Part shown: positions 8,042-15,363 of the stretch, piece after piece
Layout of the letters: every line of letters begins with the position of its first letter
Numbering within the stretch: the first letter of the stretch is position 1
Source: Palsa-661 sp035535015
GTDB taxonomy: Bacteria; Actinomycetota; Acidimicrobiia; Acidimicrobiales; UBA8190
Direction of reading: 5' to 3'
Length of the DNA stretch: 30,780 nucleotides
Assembly: GCA_035535015.1 (NCBI GenBank)
Contig: DATLQU010000008.1
Span: 1-30,780 of the forward strand
Notes under the pieces: generated by a model
The model's input: the letters and a program-made list of their open reading frames with translations, nothing else
The model's database searches: none
What the model was told of the DNA's origin: nothing
Position numbers and translations under genes: made by a program

Positions 8042-8604
8042 CCTGGTTCGGGCCCTACCTGGTGGGCTGCGCCCTCCTGGTCGTGGCCGGTCTCGGCAAG
8101 GCCGTCCGCCCCGGAGACAGTGCCCGGGCTCTGGCTGTCGTGGTGCCAGGAGTGCCCCCATCCGTCCTCAGACGAGCCATCCGGACCCTGGCGCTGGCCG
8201 AGGCCGGGCTCGGTCTGGCCGCCGCCGTGACCCCCCATCGCACCCTGGCCGCCGCCGTGGCTCTGTCGTATCTGGTCTTCGCTGTCTTCATCCTCTTCGT
8301 CCGCCTCCGCCACGGCCCGCTGGCCAGTTGCGGTTGCTTCTCTACTCCCGACACACCGGCCACCTGGTTCCATGTGGCCGCCAACCTGGCCCTCGCCTCG
8401 ACAGCCGCTGCCGTGGGCGCGTCAGGATCATCAGAGCCCCTCTTTCCGTTACTTGCCCGCCAGCCTCTCGACGGCGTACCGCTGGTCGCATCGTGTGCCG
8501 TTGCCACCTGGCTCCTCCTTCTCACCCTGGTCGGCCTGGCCCGGCTCTCGGCCGCCCGCACCTGGCGTGATGCCCCGGGCCTGCCGGTCGGAGGGGGTCG
8601 ATGA
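8038..8604 (+). CDS. MauE/DoxX-like membrane protein
   Basis: This 188-residue integral membrane protein has about four to five hydrophobic helices: YLVGCALLVVAGLGKAV at the N-terminus, a pair around LALAEAGLGLAAAV and ALSYLVFAVFILF, and one or two near the C-terminus. The short motif Cys98-Gly-Cys100-Phe followed by STPDTPATWFHVAANLALA matches the CGCF region of MauE, a membrane protein needed for export or disulfide maturation of the methylamine dehydrogenase small subunit. The GTG start overlaps the upstream stop (GTGA) and its stop overlaps the next start (ATGA at 8601), so translation is probably coupled through the three genes. Functionally it should sit in the membrane and pass oxidising or reducing equivalents to the MauD-like thioredoxin. 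No mauB-type large subunit is nearby, so a role in methylamine use is not supported. Confidence 0.78.
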   Translation: MTWFGPYLVGCALLVVAGLGKAVRPGDSARALAVVVPGVPPSVLRRAIRTLALAEAGLGLAAAVTPHRTLAAAVALSYLVFAVFILFVRLRHGPLASCGCFSTPDTPATWFHVAANLALASTAAAVGASGSSEPLFPLLARQPLDGVPLVASCAVATWLLLLTLVGLARLSAARTWRDAPGLPVGGGR

Positions 8605-9596
8605 AGAGCACCCTCGTCGAGCGCGCCGCCGGCTTCCTCGATTCCCGGATCTCGCGACGAAGCGTCTTCGTCCGCTCGGCCTTTATCGGCAGCGCCGTCG
8701 CCTCCGGGGGCGTCGATTTCCTGGTGAAGCCGGGCACCGCCTACGGGGTCATCTGCAGGTGCGGTAGTGGAAATTGCGGCTGCGGTTCTGCCTGTTGTGA
8801 CGGCTTCACGGAGTTCTGCTGCACGATCAACGGGGGCTACAACTACTGCCCCAGCAATTCGGTCATGGGGGGCTGGTGGAAGGCCGACGGCTCCGCCTTC
8901 TGCGAGGGACCCCGCTACTACATGGACTGCAATGCCACCTGCTCCTGTACCACCGGCTGCGGCGGCGGGTGGCCGTTCTGCGAGCCGGACTGCGACGGTG
9001 CCGATTGCGGCTGTGCCGACGGCAATTGCGCCAGCCGTGTCACGGGATGCTTCCAATTCCGCTACGGACAGTGCAACCAGCACGTCGCCTGTATGGGCCG
9101 CATCGTCTGTCGCGTGGTCTCCTGTATCGCCCCCTGGGAGATCGATCCCACCTGTACGACGACCAACGCCCAGGACAATTTCACAGCCACCCAGAATGTC
9201 CCCTGCAACACGGCCATCCCCGTTCCCCGACCCCTGGGTGTCGGAATGGCGGCGACCAGAACCGGCGCCGGCTACTGGCTGGTGGCCTCCGACGGCGGCA
9301 TCTTCACCTTCGGCGACGCCCGCTACTTCGGCTCCACCGGTGCGACGGCCACCACCCGACCGGTGCTGGGCATGGCCGCCACCCCTACCGGCGCCGGCTA
9401 CTGGCTGGTGGCCTCCGACGGCGGCATCTTCACCTTCGGCGACGCCCGCTTTTTCGGCTCCACCGGCGGCATCGCCCTCGACCGACCCGTCGTCGGCATG
9501 GCCGCCACCCCCACTGGCGCCGGCTACTGGTTGACCGCTTCCGACGACGGCATCTTCGCCTTCGGTGATGCGCCGTTCCTTGGTTCCGAAGCATGA
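8601..9596 (+). CDS. Tat-exported, cysteine-rich MauA-like protein with C-terminal GYWL repeats
   Basis: The 331-residue protein opens with a long twin-arginine signal (Arg19-Arg20 in RISRRSVFVRSAFIGSAVAS). A domain with 26 cysteines follows between residues 52 and about 206, then about 120 residues made of 42-residue repeats around GYWLVASDGGIFTFGDAR. The Tat signal, the dense cysteines and stretches such as GGWWKADGSAF and PRYYMDCNATC recall the methylamine dehydrogenase small subunit MauA, which folds around six disulfides. The second tryptophan used by MauA to form its quinone cofactor seems replaced: the region that should read IIWCF is VTGCF. A redox cofactor is therefore unlikely, and this may be a structural or binding relative. 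The repeats resemble those of secreted actinobacterial, especially Acidimicrobiia, proteins and probably face the cell surface. It overlaps the MauE-like gene by ATGA and precedes the CcdA-like gene by 34 bases. Confidence 0.75.
   Translation: MKSTLVERAAGFLDSRISRRSVFVRSAFIGSAVASGGVDFLVKPGTAYGVICRCGSGNCGCGSACCDGFTEFCCTINGGYNYCPSNSVMGGWWKADGSAFCEGPRYYMDCNATCSCTTGCGGGWPFCEPDCDGADCGCADGNCASRVTGCFQFRYGQCNQHVACMGRIVCRVVSCIAPWEIDPTCTTTNAQDNFTATQNVPCNTAIPVPRPLGVGMAATRTGAGYWLVASDGGIFTFGDARYFGSTGATATTRPVLGMAATPTGAGYWLVASDGGIFTFGDARFFGSTGGIALDRPVVGMAATPTGAGYWLTASDDGIFAFGDAPFLGSEA
9243..9593 (+). repeat. 126-bp in-frame tandem repeat, two full copies and a partial third
   Basis: Copies begin at 9243, 9369 and 9495, exactly 126 bases (42 codons) apart. 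Each runs from GMAAT through GYWLVASDGGIF to GDAR-FGSTG. Copies one and two are nearly identical at DNA level over the core, and the third has drifted (GYWLTASDDGIFAFGDAP) and ends after 33 codons at the stop. Near-identity at DNA level suggests recent duplication or conversion. Confidence 0.92.
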
Positions 9597-9630
9597 CCTC
9601 GCCGCCGATCCATCTCTGGAAAGGATTCCC

Positions 9631-10428
9631 ATGAGCGCCCTCCTGGCCATCGTCACCTTCGTGGTGGCCGCCGCCGCCGCCGTGCGTTCTACCTGGTCGC
9701 CCTGCGGACGCTCCATGCTCTCCACCATCACGCCCATCGGAGAACGTGGCCGTCGCAGTCACTACGCGACGACGGCCGCCTTCTTCGTCCTCGGTGGCGT
9801 CCTCGGCGGAGCGGCTCTCGGTCTGGTGGCCGCCGGCCTGGCCGCCGGCGTGGCCGCCCTCGGCCTCCCCATTCCGGTCACCGCGGCGGCGGCGGTCGTG
9901 GCCTCGCTCGCCGCCGCCGCGTCCGACGCCCGCCCTGTGCGCTTCGCCGTCCCCATCCACCGCCGCCAGGTGAACGAGCGCTGGTTGGACACGTTCCGAC
10001 CCTGGTTCTACGGGCTGGGCTTCGGCTGTCAGATCGGCAGCGGCTTCGCCACCTACATCACCACCACCGCCGTCTACCTCGTCGTCGTCCTGGCCGTCCT
10101 GACGGGGAGCCCTGCCGTGGCGCTGGCTGCCGGAGTCCTCTTCGGTCTCCTCCGTGGCTCGAGCGTCCTGCTCGCCCGGCGGGTCACCGACCCGGAAGCG
10201 CTCAGGGCCCTGCACCTCCGTCTCCATCGCCTCGACCCGTCCGCCGCCCGAGGGGTGGTCAGGGTGGAAGTGGCGGCGGCCCTGACCGTCCTGGCCGCTG
10301 CCTGGTGGCCCGCCGCCCTGCTGGCCGCCGCGGTCGTCGTCACTGTCTGGCTTTGCTCAGTCGGTGCCCGAGGAACCCTCTTCCGGCGGCAACGGGACCC
10401 GCGCCGCGCCACCACCGTCTTGCGCTGA
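9631..10428 (+). CDS. Polytopic membrane protein, possible CcdA/DsbD-like thiol-redox transporter
   Basis: The 265-residue protein is almost wholly hydrophobic, with about six helices. Two internally similar halves each carry a cysteine at the start of a helix: Cys25 in STWSPCGRSMLSTITP and Cys133 in GLGFGCQIGSGFATYI. This resembles CcdA/DsbD, where SPC near helix 1 and a second Cys near helix 4 move electrons from cytoplasmic thioredoxin to extracytoplasmic thiols. The second position lacks the usual Pro next to Cys, so the assignment is inference. A third Cys lies near the C-terminus (VWLCSVG). The ATG at 9631 was chosen because GAAAGGA lies just upstream and a hydrophobic helix follows at once; the frame opens earlier at 9565 inside the previous gene. 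It is the last gene of the Mau-like cluster and would supply electrons to reduce wrongly paired disulfides in the 26-cysteine protein. Confidence 0.65.
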   Translation: MSALLAIVTFVVAAAAAVRSTWSPCGRSMLSTITPIGERGRRSHYATTAAFFVLGGVLGGAALGLVAAGLAAGVAALGLPIPVTAAAAVVASLAAAASDARPVRFAVPIHRRQVNERWLDTFRPWFYGLGFGCQIGSGFATYITTTAVYLVVVLAVLTGSPAVALAAGVLFGLLRGSSVLLARRVTDPEALRALHLRLHRLDPSAARGVVRVEVAAALTVLAAAWWPAALLAAAVVVTVWLCSVGARGTLFRRQRDPRRATTVLR

Positions 10429-10440
10429 CGCCACTTCCGA

Positions 10441-11325
10441 TTACCCTCGGGCCCCCCCGGTGTGGCTGCTCACCTCCTCGACAATCTGATCCCAGTACTG
10501 CGGGGGATAGTCGTGGCCCATACCCTCCAGGAGTACAAAGCGGGCGCCGGCGACGGCCTCCGCCGTACGCCGCCCACCGCTCGGATCGACGAGGCGATCG
10601 GCATCTCCGTGCAGTACCAGTGTGGGCACACCCACCGCGCCCAGAGCAGCCGTCCGACTGCCGGACGCCATGATGGCCATCATCTGACGCGTTGTTCCGT
10701 CCGGTGAGAAGCACCGGTCGAACGCCTCGGCGGCAATGGCCGCCAGACGTTGCTCGTCGAAACACGCCGGGCTTCCCCATATCCGGAGTCCGGCCAGCTG
10801 TCCGGCGATGTACCCGTCGCGGTCGCCGGCCGGCGGCGCCATGATCCTCTTCCGGGCCTCGTCGGAGGGTTGCCCCACATCGGGGTCGCCGGTCGTCGAC
10901 ATCACGGACGTCATGCTCAGCAACCGTCCAGGACTCTCGATGGCCATGGTCTGGGCGATCATCCCTCCCATCGACACACCGAGGACGTGAGCCCGTTCGA
11001 TTCCCAAGTCGTCGAGCACGGCGAACCCGTCGGCGGCCATGTCCGAAAGCCCGTACGGCACATCGACGGCCTGTCCTTCACCGGCTCGTCGGATCAGGCC
11101 GTGCAGATCGGAGCCGGCCGCGGTGAACTTCGACGAGAGACCGACATCGCGGTTGTCGTAACGAATAACGAAATGGCCGGCGTCGGCAAAGCTCTGACAC
11201 CACTCGACCCGGTAGTTGATGCACTGGCTCCCCAGCCCGTTGATGAGCAGCAGGGGCGGTCTTTCGGGGTCACCGAAGGTCTCGTAGAAGATCTGTACGT
11301 CACCGTTCTGGGCGAAGGCCACCAT
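10441..11325 (-). CDS. Alpha/beta hydrolase
   Basis: This 294-residue soluble protein has the alpha/beta-hydrolase triad: Ser118 in the nucleophile elbow GVSMGG, Asp in HGDADRLVD and His in GMGHDYP. LLLINGLGSQ forms the oxyanion-hole strand, and the RYDNRDVGLS segment is typical of a subgroup annotated as esterase, lipase or aclacinomycin methylesterase-like; the substrate is not evident. AAAGGAGA lies directly before the ATG at 11325. It is the last gene of a minus-strand run that starts at 15108, and only 12 bases separate it from the hydrolase gene at 11338, so it should be co-transcribed. Having two unrelated hydrolases next to an acyl-CoA dehydrogenase suggests hydrolysis of an ester, lactone or ring-cleavage intermediate in a carboxylic-acid degradation route. 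Confidence 0.85.
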   Translation of the reverse strand: MVAFAQNGDVQIFYETFGDPERPPLLLINGLGSQCINYRVEWCQSFADAGHFVIRYDNRDVGLSSKFTAAGSDLHGLIRRAGEGQAVDVPYGLSDMAADGFAVLDDLGIERAHVLGVSMGGMIAQTMAIESPGRLLSMTSVMSTTGDPDVGQPSDEARKRIMAPPAGDRDGYIAGQLAGLRIWGSPACFDEQRLAAIAAEAFDRCFSPDGTTRQMMAIMASGSRTAALGAVGVPTLVLHGDADRLVDPSGGRRTAEAVAGARFVLLEGMGHDYPPQYWDQIVEEVSSHTGGARG

Positions 11326-11337
11326 TCTCCTTTCGGC

Positions 11338-12099
11338 TCATCCGACCTCGTCCAGGAACGCCCGGACCACGTCGTTGAAATCAGAAGGGTTCTCCACATT
11401 GGGTACGTGTCCGGCCCGGCGGATCACGGCTTTCCTGGCGCCCGGGATCTTGGCCGCCAGGTAATCGGCGGACCGGAGAAAGGGACGATCCTCGGCGCCC
11501 ACGACAACCAATGTCGGTACCGCTATCGATGGCAGGGACTCGATCACGGCGGCATCGTCCTGACGCAGCATCCCCCGCGCCGCCAGAGCCAAGCCCGTCG
11601 GATTGTGGGGGCCGGTCATCGTCTCGGGGCCCCCGGCCAGGGCCTCCAGACCGGTCTGCTCGAAGGCGTCGGCGGTGGCCTCGGCCCAAGTGTTCCATTG
11701 GCTCCGGGGCTCATCACGGGCGAAGCCGGGCCCGGTGTCGCACAGCACAAGCCCGGCCACCCTTTCGGGATGCCGGAGATGAAAGGCAAGAGAGAGATAG
11801 CCACCGAGCGAGAGCCCACCCACCACGGCGCGGGACAGGCCACAATCGTCGAGGATGGCCGCCATATCCCCGACGGCGGTCGCCCGGGAGTAGGCGGCGC
11901 CATCATCGGGCGAGTCGCTGTGACCGTGACCGCGCAGATCCCAGGTCACGACCTCGCGGGCGGCGGACAATGCCGCCACGTTGGCCTCCCACATGGCCGA
12001 CGTGGCCGAGTAGCCGTGCGTCAACAGCAGTGGCGTCCGCAGCGAAGGTCCGTGTACCTGATAAACGATGGAGATCCCGTGGCGATCGAGAGTCGGCAT
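11338..12099 (-). CDS. Alpha/beta hydrolase (enol-lactonase/haloperoxidase-like)
   Basis: This 253-residue protein has the lipase-like elbow GLSLGG with Ser97, the oxyanion strand LLLTHGYSA, the segment WDLRGHGHSD, an acidic residue in VVGAEDRP and the catalytic His in RRAGHVPN. The pattern is that of the 3-oxoadipate enol-lactonase and non-haem haloperoxidase-like branch, which cannot be resolved further by eye. The ATG at 12099 starts two bases beyond the stop of the acyl-CoA dehydrogenase gene; a TTG at 12105 overlapping that stop is the other candidate. The tight junction implies translational coupling with the dehydrogenase, and the product may hydrolyse a lactone or thioester formed in the same pathway. 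Confidence 0.85.
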   Translation of the reverse strand: MPTLDRHGISIVYQVHGPSLRTPLLLTHGYSATSAMWEANVAALSAAREVVTWDLRGHGHSDSPDDGAAYSRATAVGDMAAILDDCGLSRAVVGGLSLGGYLSLAFHLRHPERVAGLVLCDTGPGFARDEPRSQWNTWAEATADAFEQTGLEALAGGPETMTGPHNPTGLALAARGMLRQDDAAVIESLPSIAVPTLVVVGAEDRPFLRSADYLAAKIPGARKAVIRRAGHVPNVENPSDFNDVVRAFLDEVG

Positions 12100-12101
12100 C
12101 G

Positions 12102-13433
12102 TCAAAGCCCCGGTTCATGGCGGAGCCCGCCGAGCCGTCGGGTGGCGTTGTGGGGAATCTGCCGGAAGGGCATCAGTCGCGCCGGGTCCGGCTCCTTGGG
12201 GAGCCCGAGGATCCTCTCGCCCAGGATGTTGCGCTGAATTTCGTCGGTGCCGCCGGCGATCGACACGGCCGGCACCGAAAGAAGGATCTCGCTGATCGTG
12301 CCGTCCAGGGGAGCGTCGGTGCCCACCAACATCCCCGAGGCCCCGGCGATCAAAGAGTGGACCCGAGCCGCCGATCGGGCGATATTGCTGCTGGAGAGCT
12401 TGCCCAGAGATCCCTCCGGACCGGGCGCTCGGCCCTGCGCCCGGGCGACAGCGGCGCGCTGCGCCGTCCATTTGGCTGACCATGCCAGCGAGAGCAACCG
12501 GGCGATCTCTTGACGGACGACGGGTTCAGTGTTCCGGCCGGCGGCTCGGGCCCGGTCTATCACGAGGTCGACCCGTCCGGCCCGCTGCGGGTACCAGGTG
12601 TAGGGGCCGAACACGAGAGCCCGTTCAGCCGCCGCCTCCTCCCAGGCCCGGCCCGAGACGCCCCGAGGGACGGCGCCGGCGCCGATGGCCAATCGGCGCT
12701 CATGAGCGAGCGTGGTCAGTGCCACCGTCCATCCCTGTCCGATATCACCGATCACATTGGCGGCCGGGACCCGTGCGTCGGTCAAGAAGACCTCGTTGAA
12801 CGAGGCGTGATCGTTCATCTGCCGCAGCGGTCTGACCTCGATCCCTGTCTGATGCATCGGGATGGCGAAATAGGTGATGCCGCGATGCTTCGGTGCGTCC
12901 CAGTCCGTCCGGGCCAGCAGCAATCCGAAATCGGCATGACCGGCGGAGGTATTCCACACCTTCTGCCCGTTCACGACCCACTCGTCGCCGTCGCGCTCGG
13001 CCCGTGTCGTCAGTCCGGCCAGGTCGGATCCCGATCCGGGCTCGCTGAACAGCTGGCACCAGCTGACCTCGCCGGTCACGGTGCGTCGAATGAAGTCCGC
13101 CTTCAGCCGCTCGCTGCCGTGCTCCAAGATGGTGGGAGCGGCGAGATGCATGCCGACACCTTCAGGCAGGCCGACGGCACCGACGCGGGCCAGCTCGTCC
13201 TTCGCCACCTCGGCCGCGGCCGCAGGCAGGGACCGTCCGCACCACTGCCGGGGCCAGCTGGGGCAACCCCAGCCGGACTCAGCCAACCGGTTGCGCCATT
13301 CCATGAGACCGGCCTCGGGATCCCAGTTCTCCTCGAGCCAACTCCGCATTTCTCGGCGGAGCTCGCCTTCGTCGACGGCTCCGGCCACTGCATCCGAGGC
13401 TGACCCAGGCACCACCGTCTCAGTGTGGCCCAC
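12102..13433 (-). CDS. Acyl-CoA dehydrogenase (FadE-type)
   Basis: This 443-residue flavoenzyme-family protein should introduce an alpha,beta double bond into an acyl-CoA. Typical motifs appear in order: an N-terminal helical domain, WCQLFSEPGSGSDLAGL (flavin and substrate binding), GDEWVVNGQKVWNTSA, a C-terminal helical domain, and GGTDEIQRNILGERILGLP near the end. Where medium-chain enzymes carry the catalytic Glu of the YEGT motif, this protein has Gly (IAGGT), a trait of many actinobacterial FadE proteins that I recall working as heteromers or placing the base elsewhere. No partner FadE adjoins. The GTG start at 13433 is tentative; other GTG codons and an ATG follow within 30 codons, and no strong ribosome-binding site is seen. 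It lies mid-operon between the metallo-beta-lactamase-fold gene and two hydrolases. The substrate is unknown. Confidence 0.88.
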   Translation of the reverse strand: MGHTETVVPGSASDAVAGAVDEGELRREMRSWLEENWDPEAGLMEWRNRLAESGWGCPSWPRQWCGRSLPAAAAEVAKDELARVGAVGLPEGVGMHLAAPTILEHGSERLKADFIRRTVTGEVSWCQLFSEPGSGSDLAGLTTRAERDGDEWVVNGQKVWNTSAGHADFGLLLARTDWDAPKHRGITYFAIPMHQTGIEVRPLRQMNDHASFNEVFLTDARVPAANVIGDIGQGWTVALTTLAHERRLAIGAGAVPRGVSGRAWEEAAAERALVFGPYTWYPQRAGRVDLVIDRARAAGRNTEPVVRQEIARLLSLAWSAKWTAQRAAVARAQGRAPGPEGSLGKLSSSNIARSAARVHSLIAGASGMLVGTDAPLDGTISEILLSVPAVSIAGGTDEIQRNILGERILGLPKEPDPARLMPFRQIPHNATRRLGGLRHEPGL

Positions 13434-13484
13434 GCCGGCTCGGGCGACAAGCAGTGGTCCCTGCTTCTGTTCTTCCGCCCGTTG

Positions 13485-14312
13485 TCAGCCCGTCACCTCG
13501 ACGGTCATCAGATCAGAGGCCACCACCACTTCGCCGTCGAAGTGCGCCCTGGCTTGGTCGACCCATTCCTGCTCGGTCCCCGGAGCGGGCGCCGGTACCA
13601 GGTGGGTCAGGATCAACGAACGGACACCGCCCCGCGCCGCCGTCCGGGCCGCGTCCGGCACCGACGAGTGGTAGTCGAGGACGTCGGTCAGTCGGGGAAG
13701 ACCCAACGGCTCGATCAGGTCGCGGCGCACGGTGGTCTGGACCAGGACATCGGCTCCGGCACACAGCTCATCCAGGCCTGGGCAGGGCACCGTGTCTCCG
13801 GCGATCACCACCGACCGTCCGTCCTCGTCGATCCGGAAGCCCACGGTGGGACGCACGGGCGAATGGTCGGTGGGGGCGGCCGTCACCCGTACTCCGCCTT
13901 CTTCGAAGATGACCCCGCTCACCACTTCGGTCACGGTGGCCGACGGTCGCCAGTCCAGGTCGGCATGGTGGGCCAGCCGAAATCGGATATCCGGCTCGAG
14001 CATCACCTCGGTGGCGGCCACCACCGCGGCCGTTCCCTCGGGCCCGAACACGATCAGGGGACTCGGGGCGAAGGTCATGGCCCACCGCATGGTGAAGATG
14101 TCGTTCAGGTCGGTGATGTGATCGCTGTGCAGGTGGGTCAGGAACAGGGCCCGGAAGGCCCCCGCACCGGAGGACGCCGCCGCCGCACGCATGAGCACAC
14201 CGCGTCCACAGTCGAACAGCAGGTCGCCGGCACTGGTCCGGACCAGGGTCGATGGTCCGGCCCGGTGGGGATCGGGAATGGGACTGCCGCTACCGAGAAT
14301 GATGACCTGCAC
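13485..14312 (-). CDS. Metallo-beta-lactamase-fold hydrolase (RNase Z/arylsulfatase-like)
   Basis: This 275-residue protein begins with the strand VIILGSGSPIPD and carries the zinc motif His60-x-His62-x-Asp64-His65 (THLHSDH). Later ligands are visible in the DHSP segment, in VIAGDTVPCPG (metal-binding Asp) and in YHSS near the C-terminus. Its layout is closest to the RNase Z and elaC-like branch, which also contains lactonases, arylsulfatases and cyclic-nucleotide enzymes. Within an apparent catabolic operon a lactonase or thioesterase role is more likely than tRNA processing, but this is inference. The GTG at 14312, five bases past the upstream stop, places the strand at the N-terminus; an ATG at 14327 overlapping the upstream gene would add five residues. 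A 51-base gap separates it from the acyl-CoA dehydrogenase gene. Confidence 0.85.
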   Translation of the reverse strand: MQVIILGSGSPIPDPHRAGPSTLVRTSAGDLLFDCGRGVLMRAAAASSGAGAFRALFLTHLHSDHITDLNDIFTMRWAMTFAPSPLIVFGPEGTAAVVAATEVMLEPDIRFRLAHHADLDWRPSATVTEVVSGVIFEEGGVRVTAAPTDHSPVRPTVGFRIDEDGRSVVIAGDTVPCPGLDELCAGADVLVQTTVRRDLIEPLGLPRLTDVLDYHSSVPDAARTAARGGVRSLILTHLVPAPAPGTEQEWVDQARAHFDGEVVVASDLMTVEVTG

Positions 14313-14316
14313 GGCG

Positions 14317-15108
14317 CTACGCCACATCCAATCGTGTTTTCAGAAAGTCGAGGACCTGATCGAGGGCGGCCCGAGTCGGCGTGCCGGCACGGTCGTCGAG
14401 ATGTTCCGTCAGCACCGAATGGGCGTTCTTCGGGTGCCCGTACGGATTCCCCTCGGAGGAATCGAGCTCCACGCCGATGAACCCGGCGCCCAACTCCCGA
14501 CGCAGTGTGTCGAACCGCTCAGAGAAGCAGAACGGATCATTGCTGAATCGCAAACCCATCACGCAGGCGCCGTGGGCCACCCGGTGCTTCACCGCGGCCA
14601 GGTCGGCGTCGGAGATCCCGATGTCCGCCTTGTGCTTCTTCGAAAGAGGAAAGGGCAGCGAAGGTTGGCTCAGGACCGGGGCCACCACCGTCTCGTCGAC
14701 CATCATCGCCAGGGCGAAACCACCGGTGAAGCACATGCCGACCACACCTACGCCGGGCCCCCCGCACCGCCTGTGTTCGTGGCCGGCCAGCGCCCGCAAC
14801 CACACCGTCACCGGGCTCGTCTTCTTGAGCGCCAGGGCGGCGAACTCGCGTGAGATACAGGCCGGGCCGATCGCCTTGACCATGGCGCCGGCCGAGGGTT
14901 CGCGCCCTGGGTCTCCGAAGAGATGGGGGAGAACGGCCGTGCACCCGATGGCCGCCACCTTCCGGCCGAATTCCGCCACCTTCGGGGTAATCCCCGGGAT
15001 CTCGGCGATCACGATGACGGCCGGGCCCGAACCGAGCCGGTAGACATCCCGGGTCTTGCCGGCGGATTCGAACTGCTCCCGTCCGAAATCGTCCAAGGTG
15101 CTGTTCAT
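14317..15108 (-). CDS. Dienelactone hydrolase-family protein
   Basis: The 263-residue protein has the cysteine nucleophile elbow of dienelactone hydrolases, GMCFTGG with Cys126 replacing the Ser of other alpha/beta hydrolases. Glu36 in IAEIPG corresponds to the Glu that holds the resting cysteine, and a His near HPKNAHSV probably completes the triad. Family enzymes hydrolyse dienelactone to maleylacetate in chloroaromatic breakdown, although many actinobacterial relatives act on other substrates. It is the first gene of the minus-strand operon and is divergent from the P450 gene at 15364. The ATG at 15108 and another at 15126 are both possible; neither has a clear ribosome-binding site. Its place next to a P450 system suggests ring or lactone opening after oxygenation, which is inference. 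Confidence 0.87.
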   Translation of the reverse strand: MNSTLDDFGREQFESAGKTRDVYRLGSGPAVIVIAEIPGITPKVAEFGRKVAAIGCTAVLPHLFGDPGREPSAGAMVKAIGPACISREFAALALKKTSPVTVWLRALAGHEHRRCGGPGVGVVGMCFTGGFALAMMVDETVVAPVLSQPSLPFPLSKKHKADIGISDADLAAVKHRVAHGACVMGLRFSNDPFCFSERFDTLRRELGAGFIGVELDSSEGNPYGHPKNAHSVLTEHLDDRAGTPTRAALDQVLDFLKTRLDVA

Positions 15109-15321
15109 GGGCCCAGTCTGGCCCATGTCCGAGCGACAGCGTACGGGTGCCCAGTCAAGGCGTCGATCCTGCCGTCCCCGCCACTACACCGTCCGTCGCC
15201 GCTCTGCGACGATTCGCCACCGGTCGGCACCGCACCTCGGGCCACCGGCACACCCGTGGCTCCATCCGGCCCGGTCCTCTGCCGGACTGACCGCTCACAG
15301 ACGACGTGACATGATGGCAAA

Positions 15322-15347
15322 CACGACCCCGTCATCGCCGGGTCGTG
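15322..15347 (+). promoter_or_regulatory. 8-bp perfect inverted repeat in the P450 leader
   Basis: CACGACCC (15322-15329) and GGGTCGTG (15340-15347) form a perfect inverted repeat with a 10-base centre. It lies six bases before the GGGAGGG ribosome-binding site of the P450 gene, in the 255-base gap shared with the divergent dienelactone hydrolase gene. It could be a repressor operator or an RNA hairpin. A weak promoter-like pair, CTGACC-N17-CATGAT, lies just upstream. No regulator gene for it is visible nearby. Confidence 0.5.
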
Positions 15348-15363
15348 CAACGGGAGGGACGTC

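Noticed and set aside
6698..9596. Methylamine dehydrogenase operon
   Set aside because: Only accessory-like MauD and MauE and a MauA-like protein are present; the large subunit, MauG and amicyanin are absent and the quinone tryptophan seems lost.
8055..9737. 560-codon minus-strand ORF
   Set aside because: It lies antisense to three coupled genes with clear motifs and has low-complexity Ala/Gly/Asp composition typical of shadow frames in high-GC DNA.
10750..12237. 495-codon plus-strand ORF
   Set aside because: It is antisense to two alpha/beta hydrolases with complete catalytic triads and has no recognisable domain of its own.
13485..14312. Genuine tRNA-processing RNase Z
   Set aside because: The zinc motif fits the superfamily, but the operon context with acyl-CoA dehydrogenase and hydrolases favours a metabolic hydrolase.
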